From positions 62,001 through 126,000 of the forward strand of contig NZ_FNEE01000008.1 of assembly GCF_900099905.1 (NCBI RefSeq): 64,000 bases of DNA, read 5' to 3'. Below, piece by piece: positions 16,571-25,320 of this stretch. Origin of the DNA: Mesorhizobium muleiense. Lineage in GTDB: Bacteria; Pseudomonadota; Alphaproteobacteria; Rhizobiales; Rhizobiaceae. Both the position numbers and the translations under genes were made by a program. The notes below the pieces were generated by a model. It ran no database searches, was not told where the DNA came from, and was given only the letters and a program-made list of their open reading frames with translations. Position 1 is the stretch's first letter. Every line of letters begins with the position of its first letter.

Positions 16571-17425
16571 TCAGCCGTCAAGCAACAGCCTCTCAGCATG
16601 CCAGCGCAGATGGTCGTCCATGAAGCTCGAAATGAAGAAATACGAATGGTCGTATCCATCCTGCATGCGCAGTGTCAGCGGAATGCCGGCCTTGGCGCAG
16701 GCCGCCTCCAGGAGCCAAGGCCTTAGCCCGTCATTCAGGAACCCGTCCGATGTCCCCTGGTCGACGAGAAATTCCTGAAAGCGGTGCCCATCCTCAATGA
16801 GCGATGTGGTGTCGTAGATCCGCCACGCGGCTTCATCCATGCCGAGGTATTTTTCGAGGGCCGGCCTCGACCAGCCGGCTGTGCTTGGCTGCACGATTGG
16901 CGCGAAGGTCGAGCAACTCCTGAACCGCTCCGGGTTTTTCAAGGCGATGGTCAGTGCGCCGTGTCCGCCCATCGAATGGCCCGTGATGGCCTGGCGCGAC
17001 ATGTCTGCCGGAAAATTCGCAGCGATCAACGCCGGCAATTCCTCGACGATGTAGGAATACATCCGGTAGTTCTCCGCATAAGGCTGCTGCGTCGCATCGA
17101 GATAAAAGCCGGCGCCGCAGCCAAACTGCCAATTGTCCTTCTCATCTGGGATGTCGGCGCCGCGCGGACTGGTGTCCGGACAGACGACGATCAGCCCCAG
17201 TTCGGCGGCCATGCGCCTGTATTCGCCCTTGTCCATGACATTTTGATGGGTGCAGGTCAGTCCCGACAAATACCACACCACCGGGCAAGGCGTTTCCCGG
17301 GCCTGTGGAGGCACGAAAACGGCAAACGACATGTCGCAGGAGCAACTCGTCGACAGGTGCGAATAGACGCCCTGCACCCCGCCATGGGATTTTGCCTGGG
17401 AGATCGTTTTCATGGGTTCCGGCAT
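16571..17425 (-). CDS. fghA: S-formylglutathione hydrolase
   Basis: A 284-residue esterase-D type enzyme. The oxyanion and nucleophile regions are clear: WYLSGLTCTHQNVMDKGEYR and GHSMGGHGALTIALKNPERF (Ser in GHSMGG), with the catalytic Asp in QGTSDGF and His in DGYDHSYFFI. It hydrolyses S-formylglutathione to formate and glutathione, the second step of glutathione-dependent formaldehyde oxidation. The glutathione-formaldehyde dehydrogenase is not in the window. Its presence next to a P450 system suggests that demethylation releases formaldehyde. Start 17425 has GGTGGAG. Confidence 0.95.
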   Translation of the reverse strand: MPEPMKTISQAKSHGGVQGVYSHLSTSCSCDMSFAVFVPPQARETPCPVVWYLSGLTCTHQNVMDKGEYRRMAAELGLIVVCPDTSPRGADIPDEKDNWQFGCGAGFYLDATQQPYAENYRMYSYIVEELPALIAANFPADMSRQAITGHSMGGHGALTIALKNPERFRSCSTFAPIVQPSTAGWSRPALEKYLGMDEAAWRIYDTTSLIEDGHRFQEFLVDQGTSDGFLNDGLRPWLLEAACAKAGIPLTLRMQDGYDHSYFFISSFMDDHLRWHAERLLLDG

Positions 17426-17554
17426 GTAGTCTCCACCAATTTCAAGCGCCAATGATAGCCATCTATGGCATCCGCCGCGGCCGCGGCAACCCTGGTGGAT
17501 CAGGTTGCCCGATATTGGGCGGCACCAGCAGATCGTTGGCGTGCGGCAGTTGCG

Positions 17555-18283
17555 CTAATGCGCTGCCGCCGCGGCGGCGTCGCCGAGGTAGGCACTCATG
17601 ATTTTTGGATCTTTGATCAGGTTTGGCGCCGTGTCCTCTCCGACGATCCTTCCCGTCTCGATCAGGTAGCCGCGATCGGCGGTCTTGAGGCTCAGCCGCG
17701 CATTCTGCTCGACGAGCAGGATGCCGAAACCTTCGGCGGCGATGGCGGCCAGTGACTTGAACAGCTCCCTGGACAGCAGTGGCGACAGGCCGAGCGATGG
17801 CTCGTCCAGCATCAGGATGTCCGGCTTCGACATCAGCGCCCTGCCGATCGCGACCATCTGCTGCTCCCCTCCCGACATCGTCTGCGCCAATTGGCGACGG
17901 CGTTCGGCCAGCCGGGGGAACAGCCCGTAGACAAAGTCAAGCATCTTGCCCGCGTCAGGCTTCGCGCGCCTGGCATGGCTTCCAAGCCGCAGGTTCTCCG
18001 CCACGGTGAGTTCGCCAAAGATGCCTCGGCCTTCCGGGACGAGCGCGATCCCCTCCTCCACCATCAGATGGGCGTCAAGTTTCGTGACATCCTTGCCGTT
18101 CATGACGATCCTCGTGCCGGCCTCCGTCCCGACGAGCCCGGCGACAGCGCCGAGGAAGCTGGACTTTCCCGCGCCGTTGGCACCCAGGATGACGCAGATC
18201 TCGCCTTTGGAAACGCGTGCGGAAACGCCTTCGAGCGCAACATGGCGTCCGTAGCGGACGCCGAGATTGGACACCTCAAGCAT
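17555..18283 (-). CDS. livF: Branched-chain-type ABC importer ATPase LivF
   Basis: A 242-residue ATPase. Walker A is GANGAGKSS, the signature is MSGGEQQMVAIGRALMS, Walker B is ILMLDEPSLGLSP, and the EGIALVPEGRGIFGELTVAENL Q-loop region is typical of LivF. It starts MLEVSNLGVRYG at 18283, overlapping the stop of livG. It powers uptake with LivG, LivH, LivM and the binding protein. In such clusters the substrate is often an aromatic acid instead of an amino acid. Confidence 0.93.
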   Translation of the reverse strand: MLEVSNLGVRYGRHVALEGVSARVSKGEICVILGANGAGKSSFLGAVAGLVGTEAGTRIVMNGKDVTKLDAHLMVEEGIALVPEGRGIFGELTVAENLRLGSHARRAKPDAGKMLDFVYGLFPRLAERRRQLAQTMSGGEQQMVAIGRALMSKPDILMLDEPSLGLSPLLSRELFKSLAAIAAEGFGILLVEQNARLSLKTADRGYLIETGRIVGEDTAPNLIKDPKIMSAYLGDAAAAAAH

Positions 18284-19010
18284 CGTCGTCGTCCCCCAGA
18301 TAGGCGCGGACAACCTCCGGGTCGGCCAGGACGCTGGCCGAGATGCCGTCGGCGATCTTCGTACCGGAATTCATGACGACGCAGCGTTGGCAAAGCGAGC
18401 GGATGGCATCCATCACATGCTCGACCATGATGATCGTCCGGCCCTGCGCACTGATCTCGCGGATGAGCTCCATGCCGATCCTGAGTTCGCTGGGGTTGAG
18501 GCCGGCGAGCCACTCATCGAGCAGCAGGACATGAGGGTTGCTCGCAAGGGCACGGGCGAGCTCTATTCTCTTCTGGTCGATATAGGTCATTGCCGCCACG
18601 GGAATCTCCTCGCGGCCCTTCAACCCGACGCGTGCCAGCAGTTCGCGGGCAAGCGTCAGTGCCTCGCCGCCCCAGAGCCTGTTGTGCCCGAAGACGGCGC
18701 CGGCGACGACGTTCTCCACCGCGCTCATGGACGGCAGGACGCGTACCAGCTGGAAGGTCCGCGCAACCCCAATCCGGGCGATCTTGTGGGCTGCCAGTCC
18801 GGCGATGGGCTGTCCGGACAGGAGAATATTGCCCGATGTCGGCGACAGCGCCCCCGATATGAGGTTGAGCATCGTGGTCTTGCCTGAACCGTTCGGGCCG
18901 ATCAGTCCCAACAGCTCACCCTGGGCGACCTCGAAACTCACATCGTTGACGGCGACGAGGCCGCCGAAGGCCTTGCGCACCCTGTCGATGGCCAGCAAAG
19001 GAACGCTCAT
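18276..19010 (-). CDS. livG: Branched-chain-type ABC importer ATPase LivG
   Basis: A 244-residue ATPase. Walker A is GPNGSGKTTMLNLISG, the LivG-specific region GVARTFQLVRVLPSMSAVEN follows, and Walker B is VLLLDEWLAGLNPSE with Trp-Leu replacing the usual Pro-x. The signature region is unusually short (TYIDQKRIELARALA), as is common in LivG. It overlaps livM by four bases and livF by eight, so the importer genes are translationally coupled. Confidence 0.93.
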   Translation of the reverse strand: MSVPLLAIDRVRKAFGGLVAVNDVSFEVAQGELLGLIGPNGSGKTTMLNLISGALSPTSGNILLSGQPIAGLAAHKIARIGVARTFQLVRVLPSMSAVENVVAGAVFGHNRLWGGEALTLARELLARVGLKGREEIPVAAMTYIDQKRIELARALASNPHVLLLDEWLAGLNPSELRIGMELIREISAQGRTIIMVEHVMDAIRSLCQRCVVMNSGTKIADGISASVLADPEVVRAYLGDDDDA

Positions 19011-19978
19011 CTCCCCTCCTCCACGGCCGTTGCCAGCAAGCTATGGTCGGTTGGACGGCGACGACGGAACAGGCTTTCCAGCTGGCCCGTGACACCGTCG
19101 GGAAGCACATAGACGATCGACAGGAAAGCGATGCCGACGATCACCGCCGTCTGGTTAGGGAAGTGGCCCGAGATGAAGTCCATCACCAGGGTGAAAGGGA
19201 CGACGCCGACCAGGGGGCCCCACAGGCGGCGTGTCCCGCCGAGCAGAGCCATGATGACCACGAGGAAGGACGTCATCGGATTGAAGGCCGCGTCCGGCGT
19301 GATGTAGGAATAACGCGGCGCCATGATCGCGCCGGCCACGGCAATGAAGGCCCCCGAGACCGCGAACAGGATGATCCTGGCGCGAGCGGTGTCGACGCCG
19401 ACATGGCGCGCCACGGCCTCGTCATTGCCGATGATGCGCAACGCCAGGCCCAGCCGGGACCTGTTGATGAGCCACCCGGTCATGAATACGATCACCGTCA
19501 GCGCAAGCAGCATCCAGTAGAGATGCGCCTCGGTGAGATCGGTGAAGACGTATAGCCCGATCGTGCCGCCGAAATTGGTCTGCACCCAGGTCACGATCTG
19601 GCCCATGAGCTCGGCAAGGCCGAGCGTGAAGATCACGAAATAGACCCCTGAGAGCCTGAGGGTCGCCACTCCGACCAATATGGCCAGCAAGGCACCGGCG
19701 GCGACCGCGATGAGGACGAGCGCCGGGAAAGGCAGGACGTCGACGAAGATCGCGACCGAATAGGTTCCGACGCCGAAGAAGGCGGCGCTCGCCAACGAGA
19801 CGAGCTGCGTGGGCCCGGAAAAGAGCGCCCAGGCCGTGCATATGGCCGCATAGAGCATGATGTTCACGCTGACCGACAGCCAGAACCCCTCGGTGACCAA
19901 GGGAAGAAAGGCGAGCACAGCCGCGCCGGCAAGGCCGGCGCCAACAGCCAGAAGTTCATTGCGCGGAATGTTCATCAC
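19007..19978 (-). CDS. livM: Branched-chain-type ABC importer permease LivM
   Basis: A 323-residue inner-membrane permease with about nine to ten hydrophobic segments. The LivM signature (STPT... equivalents: SLASAAFFGVGTYSVAIF) and the cytoplasmic coupling loop (GLALRIIGNDEAVARHVGVD) are recognisable. It overlaps livG and livH by four bases each. Confidence 0.92.
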   Translation of the reverse strand: MMNIPRNELLAVGAGLAGAAVLAFLPLVTEGFWLSVSVNIMLYAAICTAWALFSGPTQLVSLASAAFFGVGTYSVAIFVDVLPFPALVLIAVAAGALLAILVGVATLRLSGVYFVIFTLGLAELMGQIVTWVQTNFGGTIGLYVFTDLTEAHLYWMLLALTVIVFMTGWLINRSRLGLALRIIGNDEAVARHVGVDTARARIILFAVSGAFIAVAGAIMAPRYSYITPDAAFNPMTSFLVVIMALLGGTRRLWGPLVGVVPFTLVMDFISGHFPNQTAVIVGIAFLSIVYVLPDGVTGQLESLFRRRRPTDHSLLATAVEEGR

Positions 19979-20841
19979 GCCGGCCGCTTTCCGAAGATGC
20001 CCTGCGGCCGGAACAGCAGAACGAGGATGAAAAGGGCGTAGTTGGCCGCCAGCGTCAGCCCCGGGTCCAGCAGGCTGGCGACGAGCGTCTCGGTAAGGCC
20101 CAGCACGAGGGCGGCGAGAACCGCGCCACGAATGTCGCCGACACCGCCCATGATTACGATGATCAGCGCCTTCATGGTGAACAGCACGCCCATCGACGTG
20201 TTGAACGTGTAGAAGGTCGACAGCAGCGTGCCGGCGCAGGCCGTGATCGCTCCTCCGAGCGCAAAGGCGAAGGCCGCCGTCCGGCGCACATCGATCGCAA
20301 CGAGCCGTGCGGCGCGCGGATCGACGGCGACGGCACGAACGGCCGTGCCGCGGTCGGTGTGGTAGAGGAAGACGTAGAGAGCGGCGGCGATGACGGCCGC
20401 GGCGACAAAGGCCACGACGCGGTTGAGGCCGAACGAGTCGCCCATGATCGAGAAGGGCTGGGCGAGGAACTCATAGTTGAAATAGGACCCGCCGAAGGCC
20501 TGCAGCATCAGCCCCTGGAACAGGAACAGCAGTCCGAAAGTCGCCAGGATCGAATCGACCTCGAGCATGCCTCGGTTCCTGGCCCGCTTCACCAGAGGCT
20601 GCATCAGCCAGGCATAGATCAGCCAGTTGACGACGAAAGCGCCGGGGCCGATCACCAGCAGGCCAAGAAGCGGATTGATGGCGTAGCCCGCATACAGCCA
20701 GAAGGTGACGAAGCACGCGGCGACGAGCGTCTCGCCATTGGCGAGGTTCATTATGCGCGCCACGCCGTACTGCAGCGTGAGTCCGAGGGCGATGAGCGTA
20801 TAGGTGCCCCCGAGGAGCAGGCCTGTCAGCAGGATGAGCAT
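19975..20841 (-). CDS. livH: Branched-chain-type ABC importer permease LivH
   Basis: A 288-residue permease beginning MLILLTGLLLGGTYTLIALG, with the LivH-typical YGVARIMNLANGE and the coupling loop RGTAVRAVAVDPRAARLVAI. About eight transmembrane helices. It overlaps livM and follows the binding-protein gene by 61 bases, in one operon read on the minus strand. Confidence 0.93.
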   Translation of the reverse strand: MLILLTGLLLGGTYTLIALGLTLQYGVARIMNLANGETLVAACFVTFWLYAGYAINPLLGLLVIGPGAFVVNWLIYAWLMQPLVKRARNRGMLEVDSILATFGLLFLFQGLMLQAFGGSYFNYEFLAQPFSIMGDSFGLNRVVAFVAAAVIAAALYVFLYHTDRGTAVRAVAVDPRAARLVAIDVRRTAAFAFALGGAITACAGTLLSTFYTFNTSMGVLFTMKALIIVIMGGVGDIRGAVLAALVLGLTETLVASLLDPGLTLAANYALFILVLLFRPQGIFGKRPA

Positions 20842-20902
20842 TGGTATTCTCGCGGTGAGGGCCTGGCGCCACGAGGACGCCGAGGCCCCTGGGAGGATCG
20901 GA

Positions 20903-22111
20903 TCAGTTGCTGGGCCAGACGGGCTTGATCACTGGCTGCTGCACGCCCTGGAGGTTCCCGGTCGCCCTGACGCCATGAACGACGCCATCGCTCCACTGGC
21001 CCACCGTCCAGTTGTTGTTGTTGATGTTGTTGTCGAAGTGGACATCGCCGATGACGGTCTTGAAGGTGCCCGACTGGATTTCCTTGTTGAGCGCTTCCTT
21101 ATCCAGGCTGCCGACGTGCTCGACGGCCTGCTGCAGGATCTCCAGGCTGGCATAGGCCACCGGGCTTGCCCACCAATCGGCTTCCTGGCCCGTCACCTCG
21201 AGGTGCTCCTTGCGATAGGCCTCGAACACGGGATCGCTGGCATTGACACCGCCCATGATCAGGACCCCGTTGGCAGCGGCGCCGAAGCGCTTTCCGTAGG
21301 CGTCGAGATTGCCGCCGACGCTAACGAAGAATGCCTTGACGTCGAACTTCTGCAACTGCGCCTGCTCGGTGAGAGCGAAGCTGTCCGGCGGGTAGGAGTA
21401 GGCGACGAAGGCGTCGGGGTTCGCCGCCTTGGCGCTTGCTATCACGGGAGCGACGTCCTGGTTGCCGAGCGGATAGGAGCTTTCGTAGACGGTATCGAAA
21501 CCGGCCTGCTTGAGCGCCGGCTTGCCAGTTTTGATCATTTCGAGGCCGAAGGCATCGGAGACGTTGACCACCGCGACCCGATTGCCGATCTTGCCGGCGT
21601 CGCGCAGATCCTTGAGCGTGCCGACGATACCGTCGGCGATGCCCTGTGCCGGACCGAGCAGCCAGAACGTGTTCGGCCAACGCTTGACGAATTGGTCGAG
21701 ATCGTTGGCATTGCCGGTGGAGACGATCTGCGGATAGCCATATTTCGCGATCAGCGGGGCGGTCGCGAGATTGAGGCCTGTCGAATATGGCGGGATGATC
21801 AGGTCGACCTGGTCCTGGGTGGCAAGACGCTGAATGTTCTTGACCGCCTCTTCCGGCGACGACTTGTCGTCATACTCGACGATCTCGATCGGCCGCATCT
21901 GATCGCCGACCTTGAGGCCGCCGGCCTTGTTCACTTTCTCGGCCCACAGCTTGATGTTCGGCCAAAGCACACCTGACGCGCCGCCCGCAAGCGGCCCGGT
22001 CTTGGATGCGCTGACGCCGATCCTGACCGGGTCCTGCGCCAAGGCGGCGCCGATTGTGCCGACCGCCAAGGCGGCCGAAAGCATGAGTACATTGAAACTG
22101 CGTCGCAACAT
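20903..22111 (-). CDS. Branched-chain-type ABC importer substrate-binding protein
   Basis: A 402-residue type I periplasmic-binding protein with a signal peptide (LMLSAALAVGTIGAALA, then QDPVRIG). The ligand-binding fold shows VRIGVSASKTGPLAGGASG and VDLIIPPYSTGLNLATAPLI. It is the first gene of the liv-type operon, which has a 5' untranslated region of about 230 bases carrying both regional operator motifs. The context (ring-cleavage enzymes, P450) suggests an aromatic acid ligand. This is inference. Confidence 0.9.
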   Translation of the reverse strand: MLRRSFNVLMLSAALAVGTIGAALAQDPVRIGVSASKTGPLAGGASGVLWPNIKLWAEKVNKAGGLKVGDQMRPIEIVEYDDKSSPEEAVKNIQRLATQDQVDLIIPPYSTGLNLATAPLIAKYGYPQIVSTGNANDLDQFVKRWPNTFWLLGPAQGIADGIVGTLKDLRDAGKIGNRVAVVNVSDAFGLEMIKTGKPALKQAGFDTVYESSYPLGNQDVAPVIASAKAANPDAFVAYSYPPDSFALTEQAQLQKFDVKAFFVSVGGNLDAYGKRFGAAANGVLIMGGVNASDPVFEAYRKEHLEVTGQEADWWASPVAYASLEILQQAVEHVGSLDKEALNKEIQSGTFKTVIGDVHFDNNINNNNWTVGQWSDGVVHGVRATGNLQGVQQPVIKPVWPSN

Positions 22112-22234
22112 CGATTCCTCCCAGTTCTGGCTGCAGTGGGCACTCCCTCGCCTCGCGGCTCGCGAGAACGAGTTGATCGCCCGATCCTCCTAGCGAAATT
22201 GCTTAGGCCATTATCCTCCGATGATCCAGCTAAT

Positions 22235-22259
22235 TTCGTAATATCTAACATTTTCGTTA
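22235..22259. promoter_or_regulatory. Paired TTCGTAA/TTCGTTA element (site B)
   Basis: TTCGTAA and TTCGTTA in direct orientation, offset 18 bases, in the leader between the importer promoter and its first gene. Near-identical arrangements occur at 28186-28211 and 29225-29250. Confidence 0.55.
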
Positions 22260-22353
22260 TTTATTGGGAGTGACGATATTCCTTCCCCACCCGAGGCGCT
22301 TGGCCGGAGCACGACAGTTGCGTCCAAAACCGCTTCCGCCCTCACACCACCAA

Positions 22354-22392
22354 GATACCAAATAGTATTCAGATACTATTAAGAATGTCAAC
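22354..22392 (-). promoter_or_regulatory. Promoter with palindromic operator (GATAC motif, site 2)
   Basis: Minus-strand TTGACA (22386-22391), 18-base spacer, TACTAT (22362-22367) inside GATACCAAATAGTATT (22354-22369). A second partial copy, GATACTATTAAG, starts at 22372. The only strong promoter in the 323-bp gap between the importer and the ferredoxin-reductase gene, so it probably drives the liv-type operon. Confidence 0.75.
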
Positions 22393-22434
22393 ATTAAAAA
22401 TCTGCCGGTGCGTCCCTACCCCTCCAGGTCGGCC

Positions 22435-23706
22435 TCATTTCGAGCTCGCCAGAGCCTCGAGCGTCAGCACCGGATCCGCTACCTGAGCGGGGTCGGGGCT
22501 GGCCGACACGGCAAGGAGGCGCTTTCCGACCAGATAGTCGCGCGGCGCATTCAGCCCGTCGACGGCGACGAACTGCCCCTGGCGGTAGTACCAATGCGAC
22601 CGTCCTGGGCCCGCCCCCTGCCTGACAACCACCGTATCGCCCGGCCTGGACAGGCCGGCGATCTGCAGCTTGAGATCGAACTGATCCGACCAGAACCACG
22701 GCTTTGGCTTATAAGGCTGGCGCGCGCCCATGATGTTGCGGGCGACCAGGTCAGCGCTGTCGATGGCGTTGCCGACGCTCTCCATCCGCAGCGCTCCTCC
22801 CGGCAAGGAGAAGTTGGCGCAGTCGCCGGCAGCCCAGATGAACGGATCGCCCGTGCGCCCGTACGCGTCGGCAGCGATACCGTTGTCGATAGCGAAACCC
22901 GCCTCTGCAGCCAGCGTCGTTTGCGGCATGCCGCCGATTCCCGCCACGACGACGTCGGCGGCGATGATCGTGCCGTCGCCGAGCCTGGCGCCAGTAACGC
23001 GATCAGCGCCGAGCAACTCGCTCACCGCCCTGCCGAGATGGAACGTCACGCCCCTGGACCGGTGAAGGTCTTCCACAGCCCTCGCCGTTTCCGCCGAAGC
23101 CACCCGTGCGAGCGGCCGATCGGTGGCTTCCACGACATCCACTGTCATGCCGAGCCCACGCGCGACGGCGGCGATCTCGAGGCCGATATACCCACCGCCG
23201 ATGACAAGGAGCTTGCCACGCGTTTCGAGCGCAGGCCGCAATGCATCGATGTCGGCGAGCGTGCGGATCGTGAAGATGCCCGCAAGGCCGCGCGAAATCG
23301 CCTGCGGAAGCTTTCGGGCGGTCGCTCCGGTTGCGAGCACGAGACGGTCGTAGGCAAGCATGCCGCCATCGGCGAGGCATACGCGCCGCCGGCCGCGGTC
23401 GATGGATGCGACGCGCGTTCCCAGTCGCAACGCGATCCGGTTCTTTGCGTACCAGTCCTCCGCTTTCAGTTTCAACCGGTCCCGCTCGAGTTCGCCAAGA
23501 AGATATGCCTTGGACAGCGGAGGACGCTGGTAGGGAGCATCGGCCTCGTCCCCGATCAGGGTGAGCGACCCCACAAAACCGTTCGCCCGCAGCTTCTCGG
23601 CCGTCGACAGGCCGGCCTGTCCGGCGCCGACGATCACGATGCTGCTTTCGTTGCCGGGTATGGCGGTGGCGGGATGGTCGACGTCGTGGAGCATGGCCAG
23701 CCGCAA
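22435..23706 (-). CDS. FAD-dependent ferredoxin reductase (P450 redox partner)
   Basis: A 423-residue pyridine-nucleotide-disulfide type reductase without redox Cys. The FAD site (IVIVGAGQAGLSTAEKLRAN), the second Rossmann fold for NAD(P)H (LLVIGGGYIGLEIAAVARGL) and the FAD ribityl motif (GDPFIWAAGDCANF) are clear. The pattern matches putidaredoxin/rhodocoxin reductases. It follows the ferredoxin gene by three bases and would carry electrons from NAD(P)H to that ferredoxin and then to the P450. Confidence 0.92.
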   Translation of the reverse strand: MRLAMLHDVDHPATAIPGNESSIVIVGAGQAGLSTAEKLRANGFVGSLTLIGDEADAPYQRPPLSKAYLLGELERDRLKLKAEDWYAKNRIALRLGTRVASIDRGRRRVCLADGGMLAYDRLVLATGATARKLPQAISRGLAGIFTIRTLADIDALRPALETRGKLLVIGGGYIGLEIAAVARGLGMTVDVVEATDRPLARVASAETARAVEDLHRSRGVTFHLGRAVSELLGADRVTGARLGDGTIIAADVVVAGIGGMPQTTLAAEAGFAIDNGIAADAYGRTGDPFIWAAGDCANFSLPGGALRMESVGNAIDSADLVARNIMGARQPYKPKPWFWSDQFDLKLQIAGLSRPGDTVVVRQGAGPGRSHWYYRQGQFVAVDGLNAPRDYLVGKRLLAVSASPDPAQVADPVLTLEALASSK

Positions 23707-23709
23707 CCG

Positions 23710-24027
23710 CTAGGCGGCCGGAATGCGGACGGAAACGTTATCCAGCGCGTCGCTCACCTTGATCTGGCAGCTCAACCGGCTTCCAGGTTCACGCGGTGCT
23801 TCGGCGAAGTCCAGCATGTCGTTTTCATGTTCGCTGATGGGTCCGAGCGCCGACATGATGTTCTCGGGAAGCACGACATGGCATGTGGCGCAGGCCGCCG
23901 AGCCGTTGCATTCGGCGATGATGCCCGGAACGCTGTTTTCAAGCGCGGTTTCCATCAAGGTGCGGCCGCTCTGGGCCTCGACGGCGAGCTCGGCGCCGTC
24001 GGTGAGGAGGAACCTGATCTTCGGCAT
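23710..24027 (-). CDS. 2Fe-2S ferredoxin, putidaredoxin/rhodocoxin type
   Basis: A 105-residue ferredoxin. Cluster ligands are CNGSAACATC (C-x5-C-x2-C) and the distant Cys in RLSCQIKV. The Arg in REPGSRLSC and the overall length match the Adx/Pdx class that serves class I bacterial P450s. The start MPKIRFLL at 24027 has an AGGAGAG ribosome-binding site. It lies between the P450 gene (ten bases away) and the reductase gene. Confidence 0.93.
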   Translation of the reverse strand: MPKIRFLLTDGAELAVEAQSGRTLMETALENSVPGIIAECNGSAACATCHVVLPENIMSALGPISEHENDMLDFAEAPREPGSRLSCQIKVSDALDNVSVRIPAA

Positions 24028-24037
24028 GAAACTCTCC

Positions 24038-25219
24038 TCAAGCGTCCCAGACAACGGGCATGTGCGTCGGGCCACGAAACACCCAGCCCCGGATGCGGAT
24101 GTGGTCCGGATTCTTGAGCCTGAGATTGCGCAGCCGCTCGAATACCGTCGGCACGGCGATCTGGCTTACCAGCGCGCGCGACACCCATGTCCCGGCGCAG
24201 AAATGCGATCCGGCGCCGAACGCAAGGTGGGATTTCTCCTCCCGGAAGATGTCGAATTTTTCCGGATCGCTGAAACGACGGTCGTCGTGATTGGCGGCGC
24301 CGACGCACAGACCGACCTGCTCGCCCTTGCGGACCAGCGTCCCCGAGATCTCCATATCGCGGGTCAAGCGGCGTGGATACATGCCGATCGGCGAGATCCA
24401 GCGCACCGCTTCTTCGAAGGCCGGCCCCCAGAGCGAAGGCTCGGCGCGAACGCGCGCGAGCTGATCCGGGTTCTGCAGCAGGCCAAGGATCAGCGTAAGG
24501 ATCGAGTCGCGGGTCTCGTTCAGCCCGCCCCCGATCGCGACCTTGATGTTGGCGTAGATCTGCTCGACCGTCTGCGGAGGATCGGCCTGGAGCATCGAAG
24601 ACAGCATCGAAGGATTTGGATTGTCCCGATGATGGGGAAGCATCCTGTCGACGGCGCTCTCGACGCCATTGGCTGCCTCCCTCGCCTTACGGGCGATCTC
24701 CGGGTTGTGCGAGTAGTTGCCGGAACCGTCGATCAGCGACTGCGACCACAGTGCCATCGTGCGCCAGTCGACGTCGTCGAAACCCAATATGTCGGCCAGT
24801 GCGCGTGCCGCGATCGGCGCGGCGAGTTCGTCGAAAAGTTCGGCCTCGCCCCTGTGCTCGATCTGCGAAATAACGTCGTCGCAAATGGCCCGCATGGGGT
24901 CGGCCCAGCACCGCTTGACGACGCCAGGCCGCAGGCTCGGATCCATCGCCGCCCTTTCGCGGGCATGATCGTCGCCGTCCTTGCGCATCAGGTTCGGCCC
25001 GATCACCGTGTTCAGCAACGACTGCGGATTGATGGAGGAAAACGTCTCGGGGTCGCGTTCGATGGCGATGATGTCGTCGAAGCGCGTGACCATCATGATG
25101 TTGGCCGCCTCGACCTTGACGACCGGCCCGAGGTCGCGGACGCGCTTGAAGACCGGATACGGATTGGCAAGCAGGTCTTCGAACGCAACGTCGTCGACCA
25201 CTTTCACGGCTTCGCTCAT
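24038..25219 (-). CDS. Cytochrome P450 monooxygenase
   Basis: A 393-residue soluble bacterial P450. The haem-binding motif is FGAGSHFCAG, the K-helix ExxR is EEAVRW, and the I-helix contains AIGGGLNETRDS with the acid-alcohol pair Glu-Thr. Start MSEAVKVVDD (25219) follows AGGAGG. With its own ferredoxin and reductase it forms a complete class I system. The neighbourhood (fghA, ring-cleavage and LigJ/LigK genes) suggests hydroxylation or O-demethylation of an aromatic compound; CYP subfamily and substrate cannot be assigned by eye. Confidence 0.95.
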   Translation of the reverse strand: MSEAVKVVDDVAFEDLLANPYPVFKRVRDLGPVVKVEAANIMMVTRFDDIIAIERDPETFSSINPQSLLNTVIGPNLMRKDGDDHARERAAMDPSLRPGVVKRCWADPMRAICDDVISQIEHRGEAELFDELAAPIAARALADILGFDDVDWRTMALWSQSLIDGSGNYSHNPEIARKAREAANGVESAVDRMLPHHRDNPNPSMLSSMLQADPPQTVEQIYANIKVAIGGGLNETRDSILTLILGLLQNPDQLARVRAEPSLWGPAFEEAVRWISPIGMYPRRLTRDMEISGTLVRKGEQVGLCVGAANHDDRRFSDPEKFDIFREEKSHLAFGAGSHFCAGTWVSRALVSQIAVPTVFERLRNLRLKNPDHIRIRGWVFRGPTHMPVVWDA

Positions 25220-25320
25220 GATTTCCTCCTGTCGGGGAACGGCGTACGAAATCCACGTGTATTCAGCAATGCGATGAGTTAGATAGATGTCATCGAAAAT
25301 TTGCATGTAGGAGGATAGCA

